DNA from: Labilibaculum filiforme
GTDB taxonomy: Bacteria > Bacteroidota > Bacteroidia > Bacteroidales > Marinifilaceae
Direction: 5' to 3'
NCBI RefSeq assembly: GCF_002843315.1
Contig: NZ_MVDD01000004.1
Coordinates: 124,001-188,000, forward strand
Length of the DNA stretch: 64,000 bases
In this document: positions 27,491 to 37,448 of the stretch, one piece after another
Position numbering within the stretch: position 1 is the first letter of the stretch
Layout of the letters: each line of letters opens with the position of its first letter
The notes under the pieces: generated by a model
Database searches by the model: none
Told to the model about the DNA's origin: nothing
The model's input: only the letters and a program-made list of their open reading frames with translations
Translations under genes and position numbers: made by a program

Positions 27491-29095
27491 TTACATATTT
27501 GCAAAAAAGTCATTTCCTTTATCATCAACAATAATAAACGCTGGGAAATTTTCCACGCGAATCTTACGAACTGCTTCCATTCCTAATTCAGGAAAATCAA
27601 TCACTTCAATAGATTTAATGCTATTTTTCGCTAATACAGCTGCAGGACCACCAATGGAGCCTAAATAAAATCCGCCATTTTCTTTACAAGCATCGGTAAC
27701 TGATTGATAACGATTCCCTTTGGCTACCATTACCATAGAACCACCTACTTTTTGAAATGGACCTACATAGGAATCCATACGACCGGCTGTAGTTGGACCA
27801 AAACTTCCTGAAGGCATTCCTTTAGGCGTTTTTGCTGGGCCGGCATAATATACCGGGTGATTTTTGAAATACTCAGGCATTTCTTGCCCTTCGTTCAACA
27901 TTTGCTGGATGCGGGCGTGAGCCATATCACGAGCCACAATCAAGGTTCCTGTTAAACTCAATCGTGTTTTTACTGGATGTTTGGTTAATTCTTTCAAAAT
28001 ATCTGCCATTGGCTGATCTAAATTGATTTCAACAGCATCTTTCAAATGTGGAGCTTCTTTTGGCAAATATTGAAATGGATTTTTCTCTAATTCTTCCAAA
28101 TAGATTCCATCTTCGGTAATTTTAGCTTTCACATTACGATCGGCACTACAACTTACTCCTAAACCTACCGGACAAGAAGCTGCATGACGAGGCAATCGAA
28201 TTACTTTTACATCGTGAACAAAATATTTTCCACCAAACTGAGCTCCTATTTCGCTTTTTTGACAAATCTCTTCAATTTTCTTTTCCCACTCCAAATCGCG
28301 GAATGCCTGACCACCTTCGTTACCTTCTGTTGGTAAATGATCGTAATATCCGGCAGAAGCCTTCTTAACTGTAGCTAAAGTTGCTTCGGCCGAAGTACCA
28401 CCAATAACCAAAGCTAAATGATAAGGAGGACAAGCAGAAGTACCTAAATCGCGAAGCTTATTAGTAATAAAAGCGGTTAAGTTCTTTTCATTCAAAAGCG
28501 CTTTGGTTTCCTGATACAAGAAAGTCTTGTTTCCAGATCCACCACCTTTGGTTACAAACAAAAACTCGTAAGCATTTCCTTGGTTCGCGTAAATATCAAT
28601 TTGAGCAGGAAGATTATTTCCTGTATTTTTTTCTTCGAACATCGAGAAAGGAACTACCTGTGAATACCTCAAATTTCTTTCCTGATAGGTATCGTAAACT
28701 CCTTTCGAAAGGTGCTCTGCATCGTTAGCTCCTGTATAAACATCCTCTCCTTTTTTTGCAACTACAATTGCAGTACCTGTATCCTGACAAGTTGGTAATT
28801 CACCTTCGGCAGCAACCACTTGATTCAACAACATGGTATGAGCTACAAAACGATCATTATCTGACGCTTCACTATCCTGAAGAATGGATTTAAGCTTTTC
28901 TAAATGAGCAGGACGTAAGAAAAAAGATACATCAGAGAAGGCTTCTTTCGAAAGCATCTCAAGTCCCTTTGGATCTACTTTTAAAATTTTTCTTCCATCA
29001 ACTTCAACAGTTGAAACGTAATCTTTTGTTAGCAAACGGTACTTGGTAGTATCTTTTGTTATCGGAAATGGTTTCTGATAATGAAAATCGGACAT
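27491..29095 (-). CDS. Fumarate hydratase, class I (iron-sulfur)
   Basis: 534 aa single-chain class I fumarase (alpha and beta domains fused, as in E. coli FumA/FumB), converting fumarate and malate. Key regions: [20 protein letters not shown] with the first cluster cysteine, [20 protein letters not shown], and [18 protein letters not shown] with further cysteines. The C-terminal [18 protein letters not shown] is the beta-domain signature. The [4Fe-4S] cluster is oxygen sensitive, fitting an anaerobic or facultative lifestyle. Convergent with arfB. Confidence 0.93.
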   Translation of the reverse strand: MSDFHYQKPFPITKDTTKYRLLTKDYVSTVEVDGRKILKVDPKGLEMLSKEAFSDVSFFLRPAHLEKLKSILQDSEASDNDRFVAHTMLLNQVVAAEGELPTCQDTGTAIVVAKKGEDVYTGANDAEHLSKGVYDTYQERNLRYSQVVPFSMFEEKNTGNNLPAQIDIYANQGNAYEFLFVTKGGGSGNKTFLYQETKALLNEKNLTAFITNKLRDLGTSACPPYHLALVIGGTSAEATLATVKKASAGYYDHLPTEGNEGGQAFRDLEWEKKIEEICQKSEIGAQFGGKYFVHDVKVIRLPRHAASCPVGLGVSCSADRNVKAKITEDGIYLEELEKNPFQYLPKEAPHLKDAVEINLDQPMADILKELTKHPVKTRLSLTGTLIVARDMAHARIQQMLNEGQEMPEYFKNHPVYYAGPAKTPKGMPSGSFGPTTAGRMDSYVGPFQKVGGSMVMVAKGNRYQSVTDACKENGGFYLGSIGGPAAVLAKNSIKSIEVIDFPELGMEAVRKIRVENFPAFIIVDDKGNDFFANM

Positions 29096-29179
29096 GATAT
29101 AATAATTTTAAAATTTTGTATTTATAATTCCACTGACAATAATCAAAAAGGATATTTCCACTTCAATTAAAGTCACAGA

Positions 29180-29187
29180 CAAATATA
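29180..29187 (-). promoter_or_regulatory. -7 promoter element for fumarase
   Basis: On the minus strand TATATTTG matches TAnnTTTG, 84 bases before the fumarase ATG. No clear -33 element. Confidence 0.4.
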
Positions 29188-29279
29188 AGATAAATTGCAG
29201 ATGCAGACTCTGGAAATTAGCTATTCTATAACATTGTCCTGCAACATAAGCATAACAATTCTTATTTTACCACCTGTAT

Positions 29280-31592
29280 TTAAAATCCTAATGCATCTAG
29301 AATTTTCTCATTTAACTGTCTGTTTTTTCCTTTGTAAGGATAACAGTGAATGTGAATTGCTGGATTAAAATTCATCTCAATAATAGCATAATTATCTTTT
29401 GTTGCCGGCTGGTTCACATCTTCAATCATCATGTCTAATCCAGTAATCTGAACTCCTAAAGCGATTGACGACTGAATTGCTATATCCTTGTATGACTGAT
29501 GAATATCATCGGTAAAATCGATACTATCGCCACCGGTACTTATGTTTGAATTCTCGCGTAAGTATACTACTTGATCTTTTTTAAGAACACTTTCAAAATC
29601 GAAGCCTTGCTCTTTAAGAAACATCTCTTCCGCTTCTTCCAAACGAATTTTCTCAAGTGGTGTTCGATACCCTTTTCCTCGCAAAGGATCCTGATTTTTA
29701 ATAGCTACCAATTCCCGAATACTTTTCTCTCCATCGCCTTTTACATTAGCGGGTACTCTGTGTAAAATACCGCAAACCTGATCGTTAATCACAAAAAATC
29801 GAAATTCTTTTCCTGAAATAAATTCCTCGATTAGAATACTTCCATCGTGCTCAAAAGCTATATCAACAGCTCTTTTGTAGACCTCCTCGTTCTTATTCTC
29901 TTTTAAAATTGTGATTCCTAATCCATAATTTGTCGATTTTGGTTTTATTACAATTCCTTTTCCTTCAAATAGATCAAAATCGGAACGTGCTTGTCTGGCA
30001 TCCTGATAATCTAATCCTGCAGGAACTCTAATTCCTGCTTTTTCAAGAATTTTTTTCGTTACCAACTTATTTTCCATCATCAAAACACTGGAATAATTAT
30101 CTAATGAGGTTCGTGTTGCCTGCATTACATATTCCGTTTTATCTCCTTGACTTAAGCTAATAAAATTTTCACTGCGATCTAAAATACAAAACTCAACTCC
30201 TCTCCGTAAAGCTGCTTTCATTAATAATTGGGAAGACAATTCCAGATCTTCGAAACCATGAAAACGAAAACCTCTCATTTCACTTTCTTCTTTGTACTGT
30301 TTTGCTTTATTCAGATGAAAATTGATAAAACCTTCCTCAATAATATGTTGTTTTACTTGATAAGAAGTTCGTTGGTCTGGATGCTCCACAAAATTAGAAA
30401 CCTCCACCAATGCTCCCTGATAATCGGAATCATTACTCAAATCCGATTCTCTTGCAAAATCAGTAATATCAGCAAGTAAGTCATTCAACATTTCGGAAGC
30501 TAGGACTTCTTTTCCATCAAAACTCTGAAGCATTAATTGAGAATTCAGTCCATGGCAGGCTACCAGATCTTGATTAGCCACGGCTATTTTCTGTTCTATT
30601 TCGTTATAAATTTTATCTTCCTTTTTAAACAAACAATACAACAAGAACAAATGGGTAAAATACAAGCGATTCTTGGAAATACCTGATTTTTCGAACGGAT
30701 CTAAATCCAAAATACGAACTTCCAAATGAGAGATTTTCTTGCTTTTTTCGTCGAATTTTAACCGAATTGGAAGATAAAGCTCCTCTCCTGCCAAAATTTT
30801 ATCGGACGCTATAAGGTTATTCACTGACTTATTAAAACTCTGAAGACTATTAAAATCGACATAAAACTCTTCAATATTTCGATATCCCATGGAACTATTT
30901 CGAATAGAAATAGCATTTCCACAGCTCATGAAACTCTTTTTTCCTGTTTGTAATGATTTCATTTTTAGAGATGGATCGGAAATTGGACTTTCCCCAAACA
31001 ACCAGATCAACATCCAACGGTAACGCATAAAATTCCGCACCATTTTCAAATATATGGTTTCCCGAAAACGCTCTAATTCTTCGTTACAGTGGTTCGCTTT
31101 TTTCAATTTACGTTCCAACCGATCCGATAAAGAAAAATTAAAATGGATACCCGAAAGCATTTGCCTCTCTTTTCCATACCTATTGGCTAATTCCTCTCTA
31201 TATTTCTCTTTCAGAATTCCTTTCTCGCCAAACTTTGCTATTGGTATTTCTTCCTCATGAGGCAATAATGGCGGCAAACTTTGTGGCCAAAGTAATTCAT
31301 CCGTTAAATTCTCGGAAATGACATCCTGTAAAGTTTCTAAAAAACCATGAACTTCGGCAATACTATGCAAAGGAGGAGTAATCATCTCTACCTGACTCTC
31401 CGAAAAATCGGTAGTAATAAAAGGATTCTGAAATTTATCTCCTAGAATTCCCGGATGAGGCGTAGTAGCCATATTTCCAGAATAATCTACCCTCACATTT
31501 TCTTTTTCGATGCCAAACTTTCCGTTTTTTAAACTCTCCCTAATCCCCTCTAAGCGAAGGGCTTCATTGATATTGTTAATAAGATGATCCAT
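29280..31592 (-). CDS. gshAB: Bifunctional glutamate-cysteine ligase / glutathione synthetase
   Basis: 770 aa fusion (GshAB/GshF) making glutathione from Glu, Cys and Gly in the cytoplasm. Residues about 1-450 form the gamma-glutamylcysteine ligase half (FGIEKENVRV and FSESQVEMITPP carry substrate and Mg2+ ligands). Residues about 480-770 form an ATP-grasp half (VIKPKSTNYGLGI, ILIEEFISGKEFRFFVI, IIEMNFNPAIHIH). The MATE exporter gene ends only three bases upstream, so the two form an operon. The fusion is found mostly in Firmicutes and gamma-proteobacteria and patchily in Bacteroidota, so ancient transfer is possible. Confidence 0.94.
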   Translation of the reverse strand: MDHLINNINEALRLEGIRESLKNGKFGIEKENVRVDYSGNMATTPHPGILGDKFQNPFITTDFSESQVEMITPPLHSIAEVHGFLETLQDVISENLTDELLWPQSLPPLLPHEEEIPIAKFGEKGILKEKYREELANRYGKERQMLSGIHFNFSLSDRLERKLKKANHCNEELERFRETIYLKMVRNFMRYRWMLIWLFGESPISDPSLKMKSLQTGKKSFMSCGNAISIRNSSMGYRNIEEFYVDFNSLQSFNKSVNNLIASDKILAGEELYLPIRLKFDEKSKKISHLEVRILDLDPFEKSGISKNRLYFTHLFLLYCLFKKEDKIYNEIEQKIAVANQDLVACHGLNSQLMLQSFDGKEVLASEMLNDLLADITDFARESDLSNDSDYQGALVEVSNFVEHPDQRTSYQVKQHIIEEGFINFHLNKAKQYKEESEMRGFRFHGFEDLELSSQLLMKAALRRGVEFCILDRSENFISLSQGDKTEYVMQATRTSLDNYSSVLMMENKLVTKKILEKAGIRVPAGLDYQDARQARSDFDLFEGKGIVIKPKSTNYGLGITILKENKNEEVYKRAVDIAFEHDGSILIEEFISGKEFRFFVINDQVCGILHRVPANVKGDGEKSIRELVAIKNQDPLRGKGYRTPLEKIRLEEAEEMFLKEQGFDFESVLKKDQVVYLRENSNISTGGDSIDFTDDIHQSYKDIAIQSSIALGVQITGLDMMIEDVNQPATKDNYAIIEMNFNPAIHIHCYPYKGKNRQLNEKILDALGF

Positions 31593-31595
31593 ATA

Positions 31596-32948
31596 TCAAA
31601 ATTTACCAAATGTATTATTTTTAAAATAAGTTCGTAATAAAAAGTAAAGAACTATACCTTTTAATATGCTACTTCCGGTGATACTCCACCAGACACCATT
31701 TAAACTTAAAACAGTATAAAAACCAAGAAAATAAGCTCCTGGCAAACGTAAGGAAGTAAATATCACACTAACAGTAGCAGATATCTTTGTCTTTCCAAGT
31801 CCGTTAAAAACTCCGGCACTAATCATTTCCAAACACATAAATAATTGAGAAGCTGCCAATATCATTAAATAATCCTTTCCCATTAATATACTTTCTGCCT
31901 CGGGAACGAATATGGAAAATAAAGTTTTGGGAAGAATCAAAAATATTAAAGTAGTAACAGATCCTACTGCCAAAGATAAGCGCAATCCGGCTTTATAAAT
32001 ATCAGGAACCTCGGTTAAATTTTTTGCTCCGTAACTATGCCCTACCATAATAGTTACAGCTTGCATAATTCCACCAACAATCATAAATGTAATGGATTCG
32101 ATTTGAACACCAATTTTCTGAACCGCAATGGCATTAGGTCCCCAATCTGCAATAATTCGAGCTAGAAAAATATAAATTACCGAAAATGAAATTCGTTGCA
32201 CCGCAGCAGGCATACCCACCTCAAATAAACTTTTTAGTTTAGCAACATAGGGCAAAAAACCTTTAAAATATATTTCATCAAATTTGTGATATACAAAATA
32301 GAAATATCCCAAACTACAGGCTCTTCCGAGAATTGTAGCAATAGCCGCTCCTTCAACTCCCAGCTTAAAAGTAAAAATCAACAGAGGATCCAAAACTATA
32401 TTTACTAAGGTTCCTATAACACTGGCCTTAAAGGATATTTTTGTTTTCCCATGAGCGTTAAAAATACTGATGAATAAAAGGTTAACAAAACTAATAATAA
32501 TCCCAAAAGAGCTAATTATTAGATAAGAAACGGCCATTTCATTCACCTGAACATCTTTCATCTGAAAAAAACCGATGAACTGCTCTGGAATCGCTAAAAA
32601 TACTGAAGTAAATAAAATAGCAATTCCCCCAATACCCCACAATCCAGCAGTAGAATACCTACCTGCGGCATTCAGATCTTCAGCACCCACCGAGTGCGCC
32701 ACTTTTATATTCGCACCTACGGTAACAATCGAAGCCATTGCCCAACCTAAATGTAGAAAGAAACCTGCCGAACCAACTGCCGCCACGGCTCCACTTCCCA
32801 AATATCCTACCCAAATCATATCGGTAAGATTATAAGTCATGTGCAATAGAAACGAACCAATAATTGGGAAAGCCAACTTCAGTAGCTTTTTTCCAACTTC
32901 AGAATATTTTCGTTCTCTTCTAAGTAAACCGGTGATGAATTTTAACAT
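31596..32948 (-). CDS. MATE family efflux transporter
   Basis: 450 aa with about 12 membrane helices in two MatE repeats; opening KKLLKLAFPIIGSFLLHMTY and DMIWVGYLGSGAVAAVG are typical. The family exports drugs or metabolites by Na+/H+ antiport. It lies three bases upstream of gshAB in the same direction, so export or detoxification of a glutathione-linked compound is an attractive but unproven idea. The MarR/OhrR-like gene is 74 bases further upstream on the same strand and could be its regulator. Confidence 0.9.
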   Translation of the reverse strand: MLKFITGLLRRERKYSEVGKKLLKLAFPIIGSFLLHMTYNLTDMIWVGYLGSGAVAAVGSAGFFLHLGWAMASIVTVGANIKVAHSVGAEDLNAAGRYSTAGLWGIGGIAILFTSVFLAIPEQFIGFFQMKDVQVNEMAVSYLIISSFGIIISFVNLLFISIFNAHGKTKISFKASVIGTLVNIVLDPLLIFTFKLGVEGAAIATILGRACSLGYFYFVYHKFDEIYFKGFLPYVAKLKSLFEVGMPAAVQRISFSVIYIFLARIIADWGPNAIAVQKIGVQIESITFMIVGGIMQAVTIMVGHSYGAKNLTEVPDIYKAGLRLSLAVGSVTTLIFLILPKTLFSIFVPEAESILMGKDYLMILAASQLFMCLEMISAGVFNGLGKTKISATVSVIFTSLRLPGAYFLGFYTVLSLNGVWWSITGSSILKGIVLYFLLRTYFKNNTFGKF

Positions 32949-33022
32949 CTATAAAACTTCATGTGTGAATGCAAAAGAATATAAAATGGCAATAAAAATA
33001 AACTTAGCTATAACAATAATCA

Positions 33023-33481
33023 CTATTTAAGCATTTTATGAATTAGTTGATCCAATTCATTTTTTAAACACATTGCTTTCCCAAGGTTGCAATTAAGGGT
33101 CTTTGCCATTTCTTCGGGAATATTTTTCGCTTTCAGTTTTAGATCTTTTCCTTTATCCGTAAGAAAAATAAGAACCTTTCTTTCGTCTTCGCAACACTTT
33201 ATTCTTTTAATAAAAGAGAGTTGTTCCATTCGTTTCAAAAGAGGAGTTAAGGTGTTCGTATTTAAATATAATTTACAACCAATTTCGTTAACTCCAACCC
33301 CATCTTTCTCCCATAAAACAAGAAATACCAAATATTGAGGGTAGGTAATTCCAAGCTCATCAAGATAAGGCTGATAATGTCTTGTCATCAGCCTTGAGGC
33401 TGCATAAATCGTAAAGCATAATTGATTCTCCAATTTAAGAGGTTCGAACTCTTTACTTGCTAAATTGTCCATAATTTTCAT
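33023..33481 (-). CDS. MarR family regulator, OhrR-like
   Basis: 152 aa winged-helix repressor. The N-terminal LENQLCFTIYAASRLMTRHY matches OhrR proteins and supplies Cys22, which equals the peroxide-sensing cysteine. The HTH is about residues 55-100 (GVNEIGCKLYLNTNTLTPLL). A second ATG at 33472 (MDNLASK) is possible. There is no ohr gene next to it; the following genes are MATE and gshAB, so a thiol or peroxide stress regulon is suggested. A palindrome at 33486 may be its operator. Confidence 0.85.
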   Translation of the reverse strand: MKIMDNLASKEFEPLKLENQLCFTIYAASRLMTRHYQPYLDELGITYPQYLVFLVLWEKDGVGVNEIGCKLYLNTNTLTPLLKRMEQLSFIKRIKCCEDERKVLIFLTDKGKDLKLKAKNIPEEMAKTLNCNLGKAMCLKNELDQLIHKMLK

Positions 33482-33485
33482 TTAT

Positions 33486-33497
33486 ATCGCTTGCGAT
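33486..33497. promoter_or_regulatory. Candidate OhrR operator palindrome
   Basis: ATCGC-TT-GCGAT is a perfect 12-bp palindrome five bases upstream of the regulator start, an unusually GC-rich element in AT-rich surroundings. The position suits an autoregulatory site, but it is short and could be chance. Confidence 0.35.
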
Positions 33498-33529
33498 GCA
33501 AATTAACGAAATTGTGCGGTAAGATCAAA

Positions 33530-33563
33530 AAATAAAGCCCTGTATATCGCGACAGACAAGGCT
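33530..33563 (-). terminator. Terminator of the DoxX gene
   Basis: Minus-strand AGCCTTGT pairs with ACAGGGCT (one G-T pair) and is followed by TTTATTTTTTG, about 20 bases after the DoxX stop. Confidence 0.65.
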
Positions 33564-33584
33564 ATAATAATGGGATAATTTAGT

Positions 33585-33983
33585 TTACTCTTTCCAAAAT
33601 CCTTTTTGATTTAACAATCGAAATTTTCCCGCGCCTAAGAATATAATTGCCAGTGCTCCGAATAAATACAAGACATTTAGCTCGATAGCCAAACCTCCGT
33701 ATTCGTTTAAGTGAAAAAAACCTTCGGGATAAGCTGCAGGAATAGATACCAACATGGTGAGTGCAATGATCAAAGCAGAAAGTCTTGTATATATTCCTAA
33801 TAATAATAAAATTGGAGCAAGTAATTCGCCAACATAAACTCCGTAAGCCAACATTTCTGGTACACCAATTTTAACCAGCAGAAATTTTACGCCACCAATA
33901 CCATTCAAAAATTTTTGAACGCCATGTAACAAAAGTAGACCTCCAACTGATATTCGTAACATTAGTTTTCCTAAATTTTCCAT
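33585..33983 (-). CDS. DoxX family membrane protein
   Basis: 132 aa with four predicted membrane helices and the DoxX signature LMLRISVGGLLLLHGVQKFL and VYVGELLAPILLLLGIYTR. Members are small inner-membrane subunits linked to quinone or sulfur redox or to oxidative-stress membrane complexes. It is upstream of the OhrR-like gene on the same strand but separated by a terminator, and divergent from recQ. A -7 box TAGATTTG lies at 34021-34028. Confidence 0.88.
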   Translation of the reverse strand: MENLGKLMLRISVGGLLLLHGVQKFLNGIGGVKFLLVKIGVPEMLAYGVYVGELLAPILLLLGIYTRLSALIIALTMLVSIPAAYPEGFFHLNEYGGLAIELNVLYLFGALAIIFLGAGKFRLLNQKGFWKE

Positions 33984-34061
33984 AAATATATTTTTATTTG
34001 ATTAATTTCGAGTTTCCTAACAAATCTAAGAGTCTTTAAAGAAGTTATAAATGCACAATTT

Positions 34062-36029
34062 ATGGCTATTGATGTACTTTTTTTCAACCCGCAATTACTG
34101 AATATGTTACACACACTATTACAAAACAATTTTGGTTTTTCTGATTTTAAGACTGGTCAAAAAAAAGTTATTTCTACAATATTGGATGGAAAATCAGCAA
34201 TAGCAATCTTCCCCACTGGCTCTGGAAAGTCGCTATGTTACCAACTTCCAGCATTACAACTTCCCGAAATTACCTTAGTGGTTTCTCCATTGCTGGCCTT
34301 AATAAAAGATCAAATTGATTTTCTTCAATCGAAAAACATATCTGCTGTGCGTATCGATTCCTCGCTCTCGAAAGAGGAGGAACAAGAAATTATGAATGGA
34401 ATCCGCGCCAAGCAACACAAAATTTTAATGATCTCGGTAGAACGTTTTAAAAATGAACGCTTTCGCAGATTTCTGAAAGACATTCCAATTTCTTTACTGG
34501 TTGTAGATGAAGCCCATTGCATTTCGGAATGGGGACACAATTTTCGCCCAGATTATTTAAAATTACCCGATTATCGAGCTACTTTTCGAGCAAAACAAGT
34601 CCTTTTGCTTACCGCAACCGCTACTCCCAAGGTTATTGAAGATATGAGCAAAAAGTTCGATATTGCAAAAGAACAAGTTACTATTACAGGATTTTACCGA
34701 TCTAATTTGCATTTGAATGTTATTCCTGTCATTCAATCCGAAAAAAATAAACAACTACTTAGCTTACTTCTTTCCCGAAAAAGTGAATGTGGAATTGTAT
34801 ATGTAACGCAGCAAAAAACGGCCGAAGTTGTAGCAAGTATTTTAGCTTCGGAGGGAATTGGTTCCAAAGCCTATCATGCCGGATTAAAAAGTGAAGACCG
34901 AGAGGAAATCCAAAATCAATTTATGGCGAATAAAATTAATTGCGTAGTTGCAACCATCGCTTTTGGAATGGGAATCGACAAATCGAACATTCGCTATATA
35001 ATTCATTACGACCTTCCAAAATCGACTGAAAACTATTCTCAGGAAATTGGTCGAGCAGGTCGCGATGGACAAAAATCAGATTGCATTGTTTTGGCAAATC
35101 ATGACAATGTGAATGTGCTTGAGAATTTCATATTTGGAGACACTCCTGCACTATCAGGCATAAAAGAAATTCTCAGTCGCATAAAAAAGGCTAAAACAAG
35201 CTGGGAAATCAAACTAAACACACTGCCAGCATCAACTAATATTCGGATACTTCCCATTAAAACCCTACTGGTTTACATGGAGATACGAGGAATTATAAAA
35301 CCACAATACAGCTATTTTGCTGACTATCGGTTTAGCCTAAATAGCGACGAAAAAAGTATCGTGGAAAAGTTCCAAGGAGAACGAAAGAAATTTATTCAGG
35401 CTATTTTCGATCATTCTGAAAAAGCAAGAAAATGGACAACAGTAAATTTTGATACAATCAGTCAGAATTATTCGACAGACAGAAATCGAATTATTTCAGC
35501 CCTTGAATATTTCGACGCTCAAAGATTAATTAATCTGGAAGCAAAAGTAATGGTGGATGTTTTCGCTGTTACGAATCCAGATTTTGATATTGATGAAGTA
35601 GCTCAAGAACTTTACGACAGTTTTAAACTAAAAGAAGAAGCTGAAGTAAATCGAATTCGCGAAATGCTAAGTCTGTTTGAATCGGAAACCTGTATTAGTA
35701 AGAATCTTGCGAACTATTTTGGAGAATATCCCGAATGGGAAAAATGTGGACATTGCTCTGTTTGCAATTCTGGTCCGGTAAAAATTGCCAAATCCAAAGA
35801 GTTGAAGAATCTGCATGAATACAATTATCAGGAATTATGCAAAAATGCCACAAGCCAATTTGGGGATCAAATCACTAACGAACTTCTGGCAAAATTTTTA
35901 TGCGGAATTAATACTCCTATTTTTTCGCGACTAAAATTGAAGCAGGAAAAACATTTTTCAGTATTGGAAAACTATCGGTTTACTGATGTTTTAGAGTGGG
36001 TTAAAACAAGTAAAAACGAAAGTATTTAA
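34062..36029 (+). CDS. recQ: ATP-dependent DNA helicase RecQ
   Basis: 655 aa (an ATG at 34104 would give 641 aa). The superfamily 2 helicase core has Walker A TGSGKS (52-57), the DEAH box in VVDEAHCISEWGHNFRPDY and the arginine-finger motif GRAGRDGQ. A zinc-binding region near the C-terminus (CISKNLANYFGEYPEWEKCG, then HCSVC) and a winged helix follow. There is no obvious HRDC domain, as in many short Bacteroidota RecQ paralogues. It unwinds DNA 3'-5' in recombination and repair. Confidence 0.92.
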   Translation: MAIDVLFFNPQLLNMLHTLLQNNFGFSDFKTGQKKVISTILDGKSAIAIFPTGSGKSLCYQLPALQLPEITLVVSPLLALIKDQIDFLQSKNISAVRIDSSLSKEEEQEIMNGIRAKQHKILMISVERFKNERFRRFLKDIPISLLVVDEAHCISEWGHNFRPDYLKLPDYRATFRAKQVLLLTATATPKVIEDMSKKFDIAKEQVTITGFYRSNLHLNVIPVIQSEKNKQLLSLLLSRKSECGIVYVTQQKTAEVVASILASEGIGSKAYHAGLKSEDREEIQNQFMANKINCVVATIAFGMGIDKSNIRYIIHYDLPKSTENYSQEIGRAGRDGQKSDCIVLANHDNVNVLENFIFGDTPALSGIKEILSRIKKAKTSWEIKLNTLPASTNIRILPIKTLLVYMEIRGIIKPQYSYFADYRFSLNSDEKSIVEKFQGERKKFIQAIFDHSEKARKWTTVNFDTISQNYSTDRNRIISALEYFDAQRLINLEAKVMVDVFAVTNPDFDIDEVAQELYDSFKLKEEAEVNRIREMLSLFESETCISKNLANYFGEYPEWEKCGHCSVCNSGPVKIAKSKELKNLHEYNYQELCKNATSQFGDQITNELLAKFLCGINTPIFSRLKLKQEKHFSVLENYRFTDVLEWVKTSKNESI

Positions 36030-36075
36030 ATATATAATACCTACTTTTACACCTTCATAATAAACAATAAAAGTT

Positions 36076-37386
36076 TTGAAAAGAAATCCGAATTTCCCGT
36101 TTGCACCATCAAAATCACCAATTTTTTACGGATGGATTGTTATGTTTGCGGGTACTATTGGTGTAATTGCAAGTATTCCCGGTCAAACAATGGGCGTATC
36201 CGTTTTCACCAATTACCTAATTGATTCTTTACAATTAAGTCGCGATGCCCTAAGTTCTGCCTATTTAATTGGTACTGTAACCAGTTCACTATTTTTAACC
36301 CACGCCGGTAAAATTTACGATAAGTTTGGAGCTCGTTTTACTGCCATGATTGCCGCTTTCGGATTAGGAATCACCCTTATACTGTTCTCTTATTCACACT
36401 TATTGTCCGAATCAATATCTTCATCAATCAACATCGGATTTTCAACATCCTCCTTTGTTCTTATTTCTTTACTATTTTTCTTTTTACGTTTTTCCGGGCA
36501 AGGAGTATTAACATTAGCATCGCGCAACATGGTAATGAAATGGTTCGACCAACGAAGAGGTTTAGCCAACAGTCTTTCAAGTGCAATTCAATCTTTTGGT
36601 TTTGCTGTATCTCCATTATTTATTGCTCTTATTATTACTCGTTTCGATTGGAGTACGGCCTATCAGGCATTGGCAATACTAACGGTCCTATTTATAATTT
36701 TTGCCTACTTTTTATATCGAGATAATCCAGAAGAATGTGGCCTAATTCCTGATGGTAAAATGATTGAAACAAAAGTTGAAAGCTTACCAACTTTTCAATC
36801 AAAAAAACAATATACCTTAAAAGAAGCACGAAGCACATGGGTTTTTTGGGTGTTTGCTCTTTCTTTATGTTTTAATGCTTTTTTTATTACCGGATTTACT
36901 TTTAACATTATTTCCATATTCGAATCGTGTGGCTTTTCTGAACAAAAAGCTTTGAGTGTATTTATTCCAGTCTCTATTATCTCCATAATTACGGCTGTTA
37001 CTGGTAATATTTTTAGTGATTATATTCGAATTCAAAAACTACTATTCGTTTACTTAATAGGCTGTTTTTTAGCAAGCTTGGGCATTGCTATTTTAGAATC
37101 CGAAATTGGTTATTACATTTTAATTGTAGGAAATGGAATTATGGGAGGACTATATTCAGTTTTGGTTGCAATTAGCTGGCCTCGTTTTTTCGGACGTAAA
37201 CATTTGGGAGCCATAAGTGGTTTATCCATGTCCTTAGTTGTATTTTCAAGTGCTTTTGCACCTCTTTTTTTTAGCAGAATACATACGTTAACTAATAGCT
37301 ATAGCTTAGCGGGATATGTTGGTATTGCATGTGCAATCCTCTTATTTGTTTTCTCAGTAAAAGCCAAAAATCCACAATTACAATAA
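36076..37386 (+). CDS. MFS transporter, oxalate/formate (OFA)-like
   Basis: 436 aa with 12 membrane helices. The start is a TTG at 36076 giving MKRNPNFPFAPSKSPIFYGW; no closer ATG preserves the N-terminus. IFYGWIVMFAGTIGVIASIP and KIYDKFGAR resemble OFA and monocarboxylate-type carriers. It follows recQ by 46 bases and may be co-transcribed, with no functional link seen. Substrate unknown; small organic anions are the family norm. Confidence 0.82.
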   Translation: MKRNPNFPFAPSKSPIFYGWIVMFAGTIGVIASIPGQTMGVSVFTNYLIDSLQLSRDALSSAYLIGTVTSSLFLTHAGKIYDKFGARFTAMIAAFGLGITLILFSYSHLLSESISSSINIGFSTSSFVLISLLFFFLRFSGQGVLTLASRNMVMKWFDQRRGLANSLSSAIQSFGFAVSPLFIALIITRFDWSTAYQALAILTVLFIIFAYFLYRDNPEECGLIPDGKMIETKVESLPTFQSKKQYTLKEARSTWVFWVFALSLCFNAFFITGFTFNIISIFESCGFSEQKALSVFIPVSIISIITAVTGNIFSDYIRIQKLLFVYLIGCFLASLGIAILESEIGYYILIVGNGIMGGLYSVLVAISWPRFFGRKHLGAISGLSMSLVVFSSAFAPLFFSRIHTLTNSYSLAGYVGIACAILLFVFSVKAKNPQLQ

Positions 37387-37419
37387 AAATAAACAGACAC
37401 AAAATTTAATTTGTATCTG
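37385..37419 (-). terminator. Terminator between MFS and barrel receptor genes
   Basis: CAGACACAAA (37394-37403) pairs with TTTGTATCTG (37410-37419) with one G-T pair. The T-rich flank TTTATTTTTATTG is on the minus strand, so it mainly serves the receptor gene. Confidence 0.6.
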
Positions 37420-37448
37420 CCTTTCAACTCGATTAAAAATTGACTTAA

